From the NCBI GenBank assembly GCA_035578155.1, contig JAPWDM010000020.1, positions 6,792,055 through 6,856,054 of the forward strand: a DNA stretch of 64,000 nucleotides, given 5' to 3'. Within the stretch, counting starts at the first letter, position 1. Each line of letters starts with the position of its first letter. The notes beneath the pieces are model-generated. The model saw only the letters and a list, made by a program, of their open reading frames with translations. It had not been told where the DNA came from and did not search any database. Both the position numbers and the translations under genes were made by a program. This DNA is from Brachynemurus nebulosus. Taxonomy: Eukaryota > Arthropoda > Insecta > Neuroptera > Myrmeleontidae. Below, piece after piece: positions 20,466-33,902 of the stretch.

Positions 20466-21922
20466 TTATATTTAACAAGGTCAAATTTAAGGTAACCATT
20501 TAATGTCCCCCTTCGTACCTAACAACTTTTGTAAAAGAGATGTTAATACATCATTATTTTAAATCAATAGAAAAAAATGAATTTTTGACTTTGATTTTTT
20601 CCTGATCTCGAAAATTGTAAAAGTTCAATGCTTCAAATTTGGTTTTTACAACATTTTTTCAACCAGTAAAACTAACTTACCAAACTTACATCGTTAAAAT
20701 TCTATTTTGTAGTATAAAATAAAATTAAATTAAAATTAAAAAATTATTATTTGCAAACATTTAAGTCTCGGTAAGAAATAATGCTGTATAGAAACATACG
20801 AACAATTTAGAAAAATCACGTAGAGATCAATAAGACAGACACGTAACTGATCGTTACTGATGGCGATTTAGGAAGTAGTTTAGCAACAAAAGCAAAACAT
20901 TTTACAAACACGAACTTCCTCGTATCGACACTATCACAATATATTAAACAGAAATAGAATAGAATCTATTTTATTTCCAAAACTGAGTTTTCTTCCAGTC
21001 TTCTGTGGTCGTATAACTTTGCGCGACAGTGTACTGAGTACAGAGTTAATAGAATTTATGCTATTTTTCATTCCCTTATCAATGTTACATTTATATATTG
21101 TGTCCTATGCCCCAATATATTTATATGATAGAAGAAAATTAAGATACCCGAAAAACAATAAATAATACAAATTAATCGGAAATTAAAAAGAAAAAAACCG
21201 AAAATGTCTACAACAAAAATGGTACGTGTATCAATATTTTATTCGTCGTAAGTGGTTGACTGTACAAGGTGTCCCTAACAAATTAGATGAAATAAGCTAG
21301 GTGTGTGGAATTCTATCTCCAAATTTGATGTAGTTTAGGAGCTATAGCCAAAAAACTCATAATTCCTAATATGTTTTTCTAACAATATTTTCTTATTGGT
21401 AAGAACTATGGTACCTTTATTTGCACATATAGATAACATTTTTTTTGGATAAAATTTCAGTATCTTCGTAGAACTTTCCGACGACTATCTAATTTTGATT
21501 TATGACGACAAATATTTATTTTTTTATGAAATGAGAAGTAGATTTAAATAACGTTTCTCCCCTTTCTATCGATGTATCAAATGTTGCATCAATCTCAAAA
21601 AATAAACTTTAAAAATAGATCCAAAAACATTTTGTTTTGAAGAAATTTTTCTAAATTTAGGTAGAAATATGAACAAATTACGCAATAAAGATTTAAGTAA
21701 ATAAAAACTCTTTCGTCATGTGATAATTTACTATAAAAAAATCACGCTTAATGCCACTAAAAAGAAAGTATTTCGAAACAGATTTAGATTACATAGTATC
21801 GGTACAAATTGCATTGTCCAAATTGAAAAAAATTTAATTAAAAAGTTACAGTGAGTTTCCAAAGCACAAATTTCTTTTAGTAAATTATTTGTATGACCTT
21901 AATTTTCATATTTAGTTAGGTA
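20466..21922. other. Unannotated; contains one arm of a distant inverted repeat
   Basis: No gene. 21262-21365 (GGTGTCCCTAACAAATTAG; TTTAGGAGCTATAGCCAAAA) is inverted-repeated at about 28607-28725. Confidence 0.5.
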
Positions 21923-23038
21923 AGGTTGACCGGGGTAATTGTGAATGGATTTTCATGAGTTGAGATAAAAGCGGTGTTTTAAGTATTTTTTATTTTATAT
22001 ATCACATTATGGTTGATTTATTTTTAATTCTACATTATTCAGGATGCACCACACAAATTTTGAGCAAATTCATATGAAAAACAAAAATTTTATAAGCCAT
22101 TCACATTTCCCCGGTGTGGTTTTGCAAATCTTATAAATTTCGGGGTAAAAGTGAATGCCATCAGAAAAATTATTTAGAATGGATTGCAAGAGAAGTGTGG
22201 TACGTCAGAGTAAAGCCCAGCTCAAATTCTTCACATTTACTCCACTTTCAAATTTTTCATCATACTTTAGCGGTCACAATTTCTCTTTGTTTAATGCAAG
22301 TTACGGATACCTCAAATTTCTGCAAAAAATCAAGGTTAAAGAAAAATAACAAAAATTGTAGGAACAAATTTATTACAAGCTAAAAATGATACTTTGATGG
22401 TATTTTGTCATTTTATCATATAAAAAATCAAAAAATTCCATGTATTCACACAAAAACAAGGAAAATAAGACTTTTTCAAGGAAATATATTCGGTTTATAT
22501 GAATAAAAAACAACAATTTTTTTTTTTTTTGTATTGTTGGTACAACGGAAACTTGTACAATAAGGTCACTAGCACCTTCATCAACATTGTCAACTCTGAA
22601 AAGGACACTACTGAAATTTTTGACCGAATGGGGGCATTTGTGAATGACGTTCACAATTACCCCACAATTTTAAAATCATGGGGTAATTGTGAATTGGTGA
22701 TAAATTGTCCAATTTCTTTAGCAATTAATAAGGAACGCTCTCAGGGCTTAGACCACTTCTTTAAAAGTACTTTTAACCATTTCTTACCTTTAAAAAAAAA
22801 ATGTATTTAAAAAAATTTTTTTTGAGGATTAGTCGAAGATACATAAAATTTTGCAAGGGTTTTTTCAAAATAAAAAAAGAGAGACTAATACTTGGAGAAT
22901 TGTTATGAAATTTTAATAGCATATTAAGAAAGGACAGAAAAACCTATTAAGAGTGGATTTTTAACAATATTAATGTTATTTTAGAAATTATAGGCGCCGT
23001 TCACAATTGCCCCAATTCACAATTACCCCGGTCAACCC
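21923..23038 (+). mobile_element. Unrecognised TIR element with modular GGGGTAATTGTGAA repeats, copy 1
   Basis: Ends AGGTTGACCGGGGTAATTG (21923) and CAATTACCCCGGTCAACCC (to 23038) with TA on both sides. The motif GGGGTAATTGTGAA or a close variant recurs inside as two hairpins (22096-22159 and 22650-22693), once directly at 22631, and twice in tandem at the right end. Copy 2 at 47192 aligns over its full length apart from a deletion of about 105 bp. Open frames of 60-100 codons are conserved between copies, but they cross the repeat modules and A/T runs, so coding is doubtful. Confidence 0.85.
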
Positions 23039-23040
23039 TA

Positions 23041-23385
23041 CTTGCTGCGTAATTTGTTTATTTTACAATTGAAACAATAATACAATACATATAAATACAA
23101 TTTTACAATTGAAAATTTTTTACTGTTTTCAAGGTCATCTTCTACGATAGATATGACATATTGCATACGGATTAGAAAGGAAGACAAATGTCATTTAACT
23201 GCGCAAAATTTACTTCACGTTTCATAATCAAAACAAAATTTCGAAGTCATTACTGAAAAACCTACTATCAGTACTTACTATTAGTGAGCGAAGTTGGAAA
23301 AAAGACTGAATTTTTTTTTTTTTTTTTGGAAGTGAAAATTTTATTTTTGTGCTTAATTTTTTTTTTACATGTGGTAACTTAAGGA
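23041..23385. other. Unannotated spacer
   Basis: Nothing recognised apart from a poly-T run near 23310. Confidence 0.4.
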
Positions 23386-23881
23386 CTAGTTTCACATGGC
23401 AGTAGACTGCTATAATAGTAGAACTGTTAGGCGGAGGATGTTGCTACTGTGATAGTTTTACTGTTATATGACGATTCACAATATTTAAGTGTTTGTTAAC
23501 AGTAGTTTTATTAAAATGGTGCCAAATAGAAATAACTATTAAACTGTATTTTAATACGTTTATTAATTAAGAAAAAACAATATTTAAAAGAAAATATAAT
23601 AGAGAAAAAGATATTGGGTCTGTTGAATAAAAAGAAGTATTTGCTTATGATCAGTTGAATAAAAACCTAAGTGATTACTTAAAAAAAGAGTTTACTTATA
23701 TCAAATACGTAAATTCAAATTATTTCCAGTATTTACTTAGTACTTATTTTTAGTTGAATAAAAACAAATATAGTTTTGAATCAATAAGTAATAACTTGAA
23801 TATTTATTTATAAGGTTAGTACAGAGCGTACTTCTTATTAAAACAGAAGTATTTCTTGAGTTCTTTGTGGTTATTTTAAAT

Positions 23882-25110
23882 ATGTTAGACATTGTAAATA
23901 TACGCAGCATGAAGCGGTATAACGAAAGGAAGAATATAAGTCCCACCAGGTCGAAGGTTTTGCTACGTTTTAAAAGTGAAAGTGTAAATTATCTTTCAAA
24001 TTGTTTTCTAACGAACTCAGATGAAACCAGAGGAGCATCTCTCAGCTCACGCCAAAAAATTGAAGCATTTCTGAGATTCATTAGTGACACCGGGGCGTGT
24101 CAAACAGGCGTTGCTTAAGATTTTGGAGTTCGCTACACAACAGTGTGCAAAACAATAAACAATGCTCCTGATAGTATTATGGAAAAAGCTCATCGCTGTA
24201 TAAAATTTCATTCTAATGTACAGGCTATGGAGAAAACAGTTCTTGGTGCACTGAATTGCACTCACGTTCGCCATTAAGAAACCATCAACGTTTGGAGATG
24301 ACTATATTAACAGAAAAGGATTTTCGAACATAAATGTGCAAGTAACCTATGATTCAAGCGAAATGATTACAAGTGTGGACGCTCAGTGGCATGGAAGTGT
24401 TCATGGTTACAGAATTTGGAAACAAAGCTCCATATATAATACTATTTCAAGATTTCGAGGTAATTTCTGCTTGTTTGGAGACAGCGGATTCGGAATTACT
24501 TCATGGTTATTAACTCCGTTCAAAGATCCCCAAAACAGAAATGATGAAATGTTTAACAGCATTCACTCCAGGGAAAGGTAAAGTGACCAGACGTCCCGAT
24601 TTCGGCGGGACAGTCACGCTTTTCGGAAGACTGTCCCGCGTCCCGCCGATTTTTAAAAATGTCCCGCTTTTTAGAAAATATCTGCATCATTTCTTATTGT
24701 AAATGTAATTATTTTTTTTTTTTTTTTTTTTTTGCTAGCCAATTATTTTTTAAGAGAAAGTTCGAAAAAGATGTAGGAAAAATTAAGATTTTCTTCTTTT
24801 CAAGCAAAAAGTAGGGGCGACATTTTTCACGGTGCCTTTCATTTCATTTGTCCCGCTTTGTCTCCATGAAAATCTGGTCACTTTAAGGAAAGGGTTATAA
24901 TTGAAAGGGTATTTAGGCAATTGAAACAAAGATTTCCTATTTTGAGACACAAACTGAGAGTATGTTTGGAAAAAGTTCCATAAATAATTGTCTCTTGTGC
25001 TGTATTATACAATATTAGTAAATAAACATCTACACGATGATTTTGACTTTATAGAAGAAGAGTTTCCAAATGGTTATAAAGAATATTATGCGTTTGTTAC
25101 AATTCTCTAA
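23882..25110 (+). pseudogene. HARBI1-like (PIF/Harbinger) transposase, dead
   Basis: The ATG at 23882 opens MLDIVNIRSM. LSSRQKIEAFLRFISDTG and the HTH-like VCKTINN follow, typical of HARBI1. Damage: GAA-to-TAA at 24116-24118; a gap of about 20 residues before GALNCTHV; a 1-nt insertion near 24273; the nested MITE at 24579; and a stop and shift near 24980-25035. The first catalytic Asp of GALDCTH reads Asn; the HDSRI Asp reads Gly (HGYRI); the Glu of ERVF...LKQRFPIL remains. The nuclease cannot work. The end at TAA 25108-25110 follows FVTIL. Confidence 0.85.
24579..24885. mobile_element. hAT-type MITE nested in the Harbinger transposase
   Basis: Ends TAAAGTGACCAGA / TCTGGTCACTTTA face each other. 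Flanks GGGAAAGG (24571-24578) and AGGAAAGG (24886-24893) form an 8-bp duplication with one change. Internally GTCCCGC motifs recur and a poly-T of about 22 lies near 24713. No coding capacity. Confidence 0.8.
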
Positions 25111-25895
25111 AATTAAGTGTTTACTTATAAGTTAATGCTTATAAGTAAGTACTTAAATGTTTAAATGTTTTTCCAATATTTACTTCTAAGTAAAAGGTAT
25201 CATTTATTCAAGTCAAATGAAGTAATGTCTTCTACTTAAAAGTATTAACTTCTCTGCATTAGTAACCACTTATAAGGTTTTACTTTTTATTCAACAGACC
25301 CATTAGATGAAAGCACCGTTCTTGAACAGGTTCCTTTTTGACATAGAAAATAATTTATTAATCAAATTATTAACGATAAATGATTTCCAAAACTTCAGAG
25401 GATTAGCCTATACAAAATTTTTAGAACTCCATAAGAAGGTTCATATACAATACTCTTAATATTTTTAAATTAGGAAAACCAACTATATTCCATAAAATTT
25501 TCAGGTTGCACATTTGATTACTAAACAAAAAATTCATTTTCACATTTCTTCTGTCAAATTTAATTTGTTTACAATATCTTTTCAAATATATTTTTTCTTT
25601 TTATATTAATTTTATAGTCACATGATTTTGTGTCTCACAAACACCCATTTTTATGGTATAGTTTGCTTATATTTAGAAGTTTTTCTTCCAAGAACCCAAT
25701 TCTTTTTATAAATTCCGCCATTTTTATTGTAATGCTGCGATCGCAAAAGTAGAAAAAATTCTAGTTATAACAGTAACTGTCATAACAATCAACTGTGATA
25801 GCAGTAAGTATGTTTCACACAAAAAATTGCGCAACAGTATAGCCACGCCTACTAAATTGATAGCAATAAATTGTCTTGTGAAACTGTCGCTTTAG

Positions 25896-26241
25896 GAACT
25901 AGTTATATTTTATAAAATAATTTTTTACATGTGTAATTTTTTACATGTGAAATACATGTGTAATTGTGCATCCCCCTACCAAAACCAGAAATAAAGCATT
26001 TTTTCGAAAAATGGCGCGTATTTGAAAAAAAAAAGTTTTAGAAACAGCCTCATTTTCCCGCATTTTTAAGTGTCTGAATGAGAACAAAAAAAAATTATTA
26101 CTCGGATAAGAAGTTTTTGAGCTAGAATTTGCGCAAATTTGAAAAGTGTTATTGATTTCGAGTAAAACACATTTAAATTTTTTTTTAAATTAAATTTTTA
26201 TTTATATTTTACAAAATATTTACAAATAAACATATTAATAA
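25896..26241. other. Unannotated spacer
   Basis: No gene or repeat recognised. Confidence 0.4.
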
Positions 26242-26368
26242 CTAATCAGTTAATCCGAAACCGTATAGTTCCCCATAAGCAGTCTCAAATTCTTCCTTCT
26301 GTAGCTCCCTATAATGCTTTTTCTTTGTTTTGCCTTCCGGTTTTACGCAGCGTCTCGTCAAAACATAA
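26242..26368 (-). other. Candidate terminal exon of an unknown gene
   Basis: On the minus strand a splice-acceptor-like TTTTTGTCTAG is followed by 41 codons ending in TAG at 26244-26242. The peptide is charged and balanced (RRCVKPEGKTKKKHYRELQ, then ELYGFGLTD at the end), unlike the Ile/Lys/Asn composition of chance ORFs nearby. I do not recognise the protein. It could be the last exon of a host gene or part of a transposon protein; no partner exon is visible nearby. Confidence 0.25.
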
Positions 26369-27361
26369 CTAGACAAAAATCAGTGTAACTTTTTCTCTAC
26401 TTTGAATTTTGACTTGAAATTTTAAACACATATTCTCGGAACAATTATAAATACTTTTATGAAATGAAAAAAAATCGAAAAGAACTTTTTAAACTCACTA
26501 ATAGTACCTTAAATTTTTAAGGATATTTTAGAGTAATGGTCAACAAGAAAAACAGAAATGTGATTTTTTCTCCCTAAAGGCTACCGGTTTCTACTTTATC
26601 GTCTTCTTCAGGCCTCTGAGGAAAAGTTATTAATATAAAAGTACATAGATAAAATATAAAAATATAAAATATATTACATGAGGTACTTACATAATTGTAT
26701 TTATGTGTCAGACTGACATTTGAAAATAAAAATAATAACAACACTGATTAAAAAAGTTTAAAAACAGTTTAGAGCAACATTTTAAGTTTAACCCTTTTAA
26801 ACAAACCATATTGTAAAATTTTTTTGTCTCAAAATGCCGGACTTTTTACTGCCAAGTGATAAGTACAATAGATAAGGCTACAAAAGAAAAAAAAGAAAAA
26901 AATCAAAGATCCCAACATTAAAAAAGTGAACTCTAGGAATTTACAAAAAATAAATTATACTAAACTGTGTTGATAAAATTGAACATTATTTATAATTATA
27001 CCGTATTGTCACAGATGGTGGCACCTGTACCAGTGAATATATACATATGACAGCATTTTGAGCCGCCATATTGCAGGACGAGTTAACTCGTATTAATCAT
27101 TTAAAGACTTAAAATGATTAAAAATACGAAGAAAATTATTTAAAAATTTAGATAATTTAAAAAAATATATAATTAAACTGTGCATCACGAAAAAACTGTA
27201 CATTACGAAAAAACAAATAAGGATAATATGAATGTATTTATGAATTAATGTTAAAATATTTAAAATGGAAAGTAAGTATTACTACGATGAATTCCGAAAA
27301 CAAAGTGCTTTCTAGTAAAAATAAGGTGAATGATAATAATTATTTAATTTTTTTTAAATTT
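26369..27361. other. Unannotated region
   Basis: No gene recognised; AT-rich with several A/T runs. Confidence 0.4.
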
Positions 27362-28445
27362 TCACTGAGTGTACGCAACTTTGGTGCTTTTAACAGCGGC
27401 AGGTATAATCTTGTCAAAGTTATGGGTATATGTACTGTCTACGGAGATGACATCCTGGTAGAGATTGCAATTTGGCTGTACGGTATTGATCCAGCAGCTT
27501 CCGATGAAGAATCTTTTCTTATAATTGGATTCACGTTGGAGCACCATGGGGTTGTCGAAGTTGAAGTTGTGCCCATTTTCCCAAGAATGCCGTACCAGTC
27601 CTGACATCATGTTGGCTTGCCTAATGTTGTTCTTGTGTTGCTTCATCCGCTCACTAAGATGTTGTTTCGTGTTTCCAATGTAAACATTATCACACCCGGT
27701 GCAAGAAACCATACATACCACATTTTATTGGTTGGAGGTGGGAATCTGTGGTTTCATATTGGTATAAAACTTACTAAGTGCATGAGGGTAACTGTAAACA
27801 GGATTCAATTTGTATTTTTGAAGGGACTTGGAGATGGATGTAGAGGGGGTACCCAGATACGGAATAGAGAAATAAGAAGGCGGGGGTTGGAGACATTCGG
27901 AGCTATGGAGGGTTGAGAGTTTTATAATCTGTGGGTAAGATTTTTGATAATTTGGTTGATAAGAGACAGTGGATAATTATTGTAAAAAAGGATTTTTTTG
28001 CATTTTTTAGAGCCAGTGATCGATGCATAGGATGTGACAATTTGAAGGACCTACGGATGAGGTTTGTTGCAACATTTTTCTTTATGCTAAGGGGGTGCCT
28101 GGAATGGAAATTAAGTGTTCTAGTAGACGTATAAGGTTTTCTATACCACATGGTGGTGAGTACGCTATCTTTCTTTATGACAAGTGTATCCAAAAAGGCT
28201 AAGGTATTATTGTTTCCAGTTTCAATCGTAAATTGTAATTTCGGGTGAAAACTGTTGAAGACGTCAAGGACATGGTCAATCATGTCGAAGGGGATGGCCG
28301 TAAAAATATCATCCCCATACTTATAGAAAAAGGGCACTGTGCAATCAAGGGAGTCCAGGGCTGTGTCAACCAGCAAGTCCATGATGATATTGGAGTCAAT
28401 AACTGATATTGATGCACCGATTGGGAACCCAGACACCTGGCTTGA
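27362..28445 (-). pseudogene. Penelope-like element: reverse transcriptase and GIY-YIG endonuclease, 5' truncated
   Basis: Minus strand. 28436-27903 covers the RT palm: GFPIGASIS (motif B-like), KYGDDIF (motif C; most relatives have a different residue before DD), then LQFTIE, FLDTLV, and the WYRKPYTSTRTLNFHSRHP segment typical of Penelope RT. A phase change near 27900 leads through a linker (PYLGTPSTSISKSLQKY) to the nuclease, with TAA at about 27725 just before VCMVSCTGCDNVYIGNT. That last motif is the GIY-YIG signature with the CxxC of PLEs, followed by RMKQHKNNI. The N-terminal RT fingers are absent; homology stops near 28445. Confidence 0.88.
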
Positions 28446-30892
<2,447 letters not shown>

Positions 30893-30990
30893 GGTTGTAA
30901 GTTGCATATTTCACACAAGCGAAAAAGTTACGCAAGAACCGCGAAGCGGCGAGTGCGTAATTGCGCGAGTGTGTAGTATGCCATACAACC
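30893..30990. mobile_element. Small CpG-rich palindromic element
   Basis: GGTTGTA at 30893 and TACAACC ending 30990. Inner arms CACACAAGCG / CGCGAGTGTG and GTTACGCA / TGCGTAATT surround the core CCGCGAAGCGG. Resembles a short hairpin MITE. Confidence 0.55.
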
Positions 30991-31820
30991 GAGTTACGTA
31001 CTATACTTTATCTACGACTAACATGAAAATCACAATAAACGACAAACATTTGCGATAAGTCTACAAATACCAATACATTAAAATTATGTAGTATTTGAAA
31101 TTTATTAAAAACAAACGTAAATATTCAGTTGCTGGGTAAATATATCATTGTATAATATAATATAAGAATTAATAAAAGTATTGTAGGTTTTGGTATTTTA
31201 AATAACATGCATGTAAAGAACCATTTTTTGTACAGCTAGATATATGGCTGCATGTAAAACATAGCTTAGTTATGTTAGATAGTATTTTGTACAATAAACA
31301 AGCAATTTCTTGGTAGTCGTAGATAAAAATATAATTTTTAACAATATCCTACGCGATAGAGTACGTGCGATTTTTTTTTACCAACGAATTACCAACGGAA
31401 AAAGAATATTTTATCAATTTTGAGTCTTTCAAACTTAAGTTTTGGGAGATCTTTTCTAATGCTGAAACATACCTCAATATAAAACTTCATTTACAGCGGA
31501 CTATTTTCTTTATTTTAAAATACTATTTGAATTTTCCAAAATTTGTTTGTCTGTACCTTCGAAATTGCAGATACAACGCAGTCGAAATAATTTTAATTAA
31601 GTGTTTTTAAGAAACACTAGTATCTGTAATTTTTTCATATTTTTTGGACCAATAGTTTAAAAATTTTAATAACTTGCCACCGTCCCCGGTGTCAAGTTGT
31701 TCAGTATTTTGGAGCTAAATATTTCGAAAACAGGTCTTAAAAATGAAAAAAGGGAAAATTAACTCCAATTTTATTTTATAAACCCTTTCTAACGATACCC
31801 CATAGGTACGTGAAAAAAGA
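30991..31820. other. Unannotated AT-rich spacer
   Basis: Two ORFs of about 75-80 codons here (30623-30841 at the left edge and 31365-31610) are Ile/Lys/Leu-rich and look like chance. Confidence 0.4.
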
Positions 31821-33902
31821 GTCTGGAACCATTACCATAGGTGAATTTGCCCAAGAAATGAAATTCAACGATATGTATGCGATTGTATAGCTTAGTGAAA
31901 GAATAAACCATACGTATGGATTTTTCTCAATATCTTTACATTTCGCGGAGTTATAATACCAAATACCAAAAAATAGTGGTCTTATTCAAACTTTTTTTTC
32001 TCGTAAACTATTATAGATAAAACGATGAAACAAAATCCATATTGTTTGCTATGTCCAGTACTTTATTATATATTTTTTTCATTTAAAATGGACATTAAAT
32101 GCCCTTTATAAAATATGAAAAAAAAATTCATTAAATTTTTTTAGCTACTTGTACAAGAGTGACCACTTTCTTATTACTACCAAAAGAAAGCTCGCAAGCA
32201 CTTCCCTCATCTCCCTGAATTTTATTTTTGTCAAAAGGGTGGAACATATTGAAAAAAAATAAGAACATATATATTTGGTGATGTTCATGGTATGTGTGTG
32301 TGCAGGTACAGGTCAACAAATCTGACTTTACCTCTTCAAGGTCATTAAAAATGCATTCTTTAAGAAGTGAGATAGTACTTAATATAAAGAAAAAATGACC
32401 TGGAAGCGGCAAAGTCAGATTTGTTAAACTTTACCTACTTGTTTTTTAATTATGTTTTTAAGAAATATTTTGAATGAATAAATGAATCATTGAATGTTTT
32501 TTTTTTTTTTTTTTTATTACATGAGAATCTGATGCCGGCTCTACACTCTCGATCGAAGTTCCTTGACGAAGTAAGCGCTAAAGTTGGCTGAAGTCGGAAT
32601 ACCGTTATAACACCAGCCTGGAAGAACCATGAAATGACCTTTTACACTCTCGTACTCGGTCCACTTTGCGAGAATTGAGAGTAGGCATAAGGAATCTAAT
32701 ATGTTTTATCCTCAAAATGTAAATTTTTTTCATATCGGAGTTCTAAAAAACAATTAGTTACGAAAAAAGAACTAATTTCTCTCATTGTTTTTAACGTATT
32801 ACTCAGTTCTACAATTATTTCGCAAGTAAATCCAACTAACATTTTTACTTACCTGTTAGGTAAACTAAAACTGTTTACTTGATCAATTAGTGATGTATTT
32901 AACTTCATCAGTGAATTTAAAATTGTAGACTTGAGAAGTATGTTAAAAGCAATGAAAAAAATTAGTTCTTGATTCGTAGCTGACTATTTTTTAAAACTCC
33001 TATGTGGAATGAGTCTACATTTTGAACATAAAACATATTAGATTCCTTATGCCTACTCTCAATTCTCGCAAAGTGGACCGAGTGTGTAAAAGGTCATTTC
33101 ATGGTTCTTCCAGGCTGGTGTTATAACGGTATTCCGACTTCAGCCAACTTTAGCGCTTTTTTCGTCGAGGAACTTCGATCGAGAGTGTAGAGCCGGCATC
33201 AGATTCTCATGTAATAAAAAAAAAAAAAAAAACATTCAATGATTCATTCAAAATATTTCTTAAAAACATAATTCAAAAACAAGTAGGTACAGTTCAACAA
33301 ATCTGACGTTGCCGCTTCAAGGTCATTTTTTCTTTATATTAAGTACTATCTCACTTCTTAAAGAATGTATTTTTAATGATCTTGAAGAGGTAAAGTCAGA
33401 TTTGTTGACCTGTACCTGCACATACACATACCATGAACATCACCAAATATATATGTTCTTATTTTTTTTCAATATGTTCCACCCTTTTGACAAAAATAAA
33501 ATTCAGGGAGATGAGGGAAGTGCTTGCGAGCTTTCTTTTGGTAGCAATAAGAAAGTGGTCACTCTTGTACAAGTAGCTAAAAAAATTTAATGAATTTTTT
33601 TTTTCATATTTTATAAAGGGCATTTAATGTCCCTTTTAAATGAAAAAAATATATAATAAAGTACTGGACATAGCAAACAATATGGATTTTGTTTCATCGT
33701 TTTATCTGTAATAGTTTACGAGAAAAAAAAGTTTGAATAAGACCACTATTTTTTGGTATTTGGTATTATAACGCCGCAAAATGTAAAGATATTGAGGAAA
33801 AATCCATACGTATGGTTTATTCTTTCACTAAGCTACACAATCGCATACATATCGTTGAATTTCATTTCTTGGGCAAATTCACCTATGGTAATGGTTCCAG
33901 AC
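31821..33902. mobile_element. Large foldback, 2.08 kb, arms of about 1 kb
   Basis: GTCTGGAACCATTACCATAG at 31821 is the complement of the sequence ending at 33902. The arms stay similar through to about 32812 and 32935, leaving a loop of roughly 120 bp. A 93-codon ORF occurs once in each arm (32131-32412 minus, 33309-33590 plus) with two differences, a consequence of symmetry. Near the middle of each arm is GCCGGCTCTACACTCTCG next to a poly-T/poly-A run, perhaps a smaller element duplicated with the arm. Confidence 0.85.

Larger units (their letters stand above)
23616..25301 (+). mobile_element. PIF/Harbinger DNA transposon, inactive
   Basis: Inverted ends GGGTCTGTTGAATAAAAAG (23616) and its complement ending 25301, with ATT on both sides as a 3-bp target duplication. 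GTTGAATAAAAA recurs subterminally near 23653 and 23753, probable transposase-binding sites. It carries one HARBI1-like transposase relic and a nested 307-bp MITE. Confidence 0.85.
23386..25895. mobile_element. Possible outer MITE interrupted by the Harbinger element
   Basis: AGTTTCACATGGCAGTAGAC...TGCTAT at about 23389-23414 faces an inverted, diverged match ATAGCAATAAATTGTCTTGTGAAACTG at about 25858-25884. CTGTTA/TAACAG motifs recur inside both flanks (about 23424-23505 and 25762-25835). This suggests an older short element of about 800 bp into which 23616-25301 inserted. Confidence 0.4.

Noticed and set aside
22155..22810. Conserved ORFs of 64-104 codons shared by the two modular elements
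   Set aside because: They run through repeat modules and homopolymers and differ by indels between copies; conservation is explained by common descent of the element.
32131..33590. A duplicated 93-residue gene on opposite strands
   Set aside because: The ORF exists in both arms because the region is a foldback; no motif and T-rich composition.
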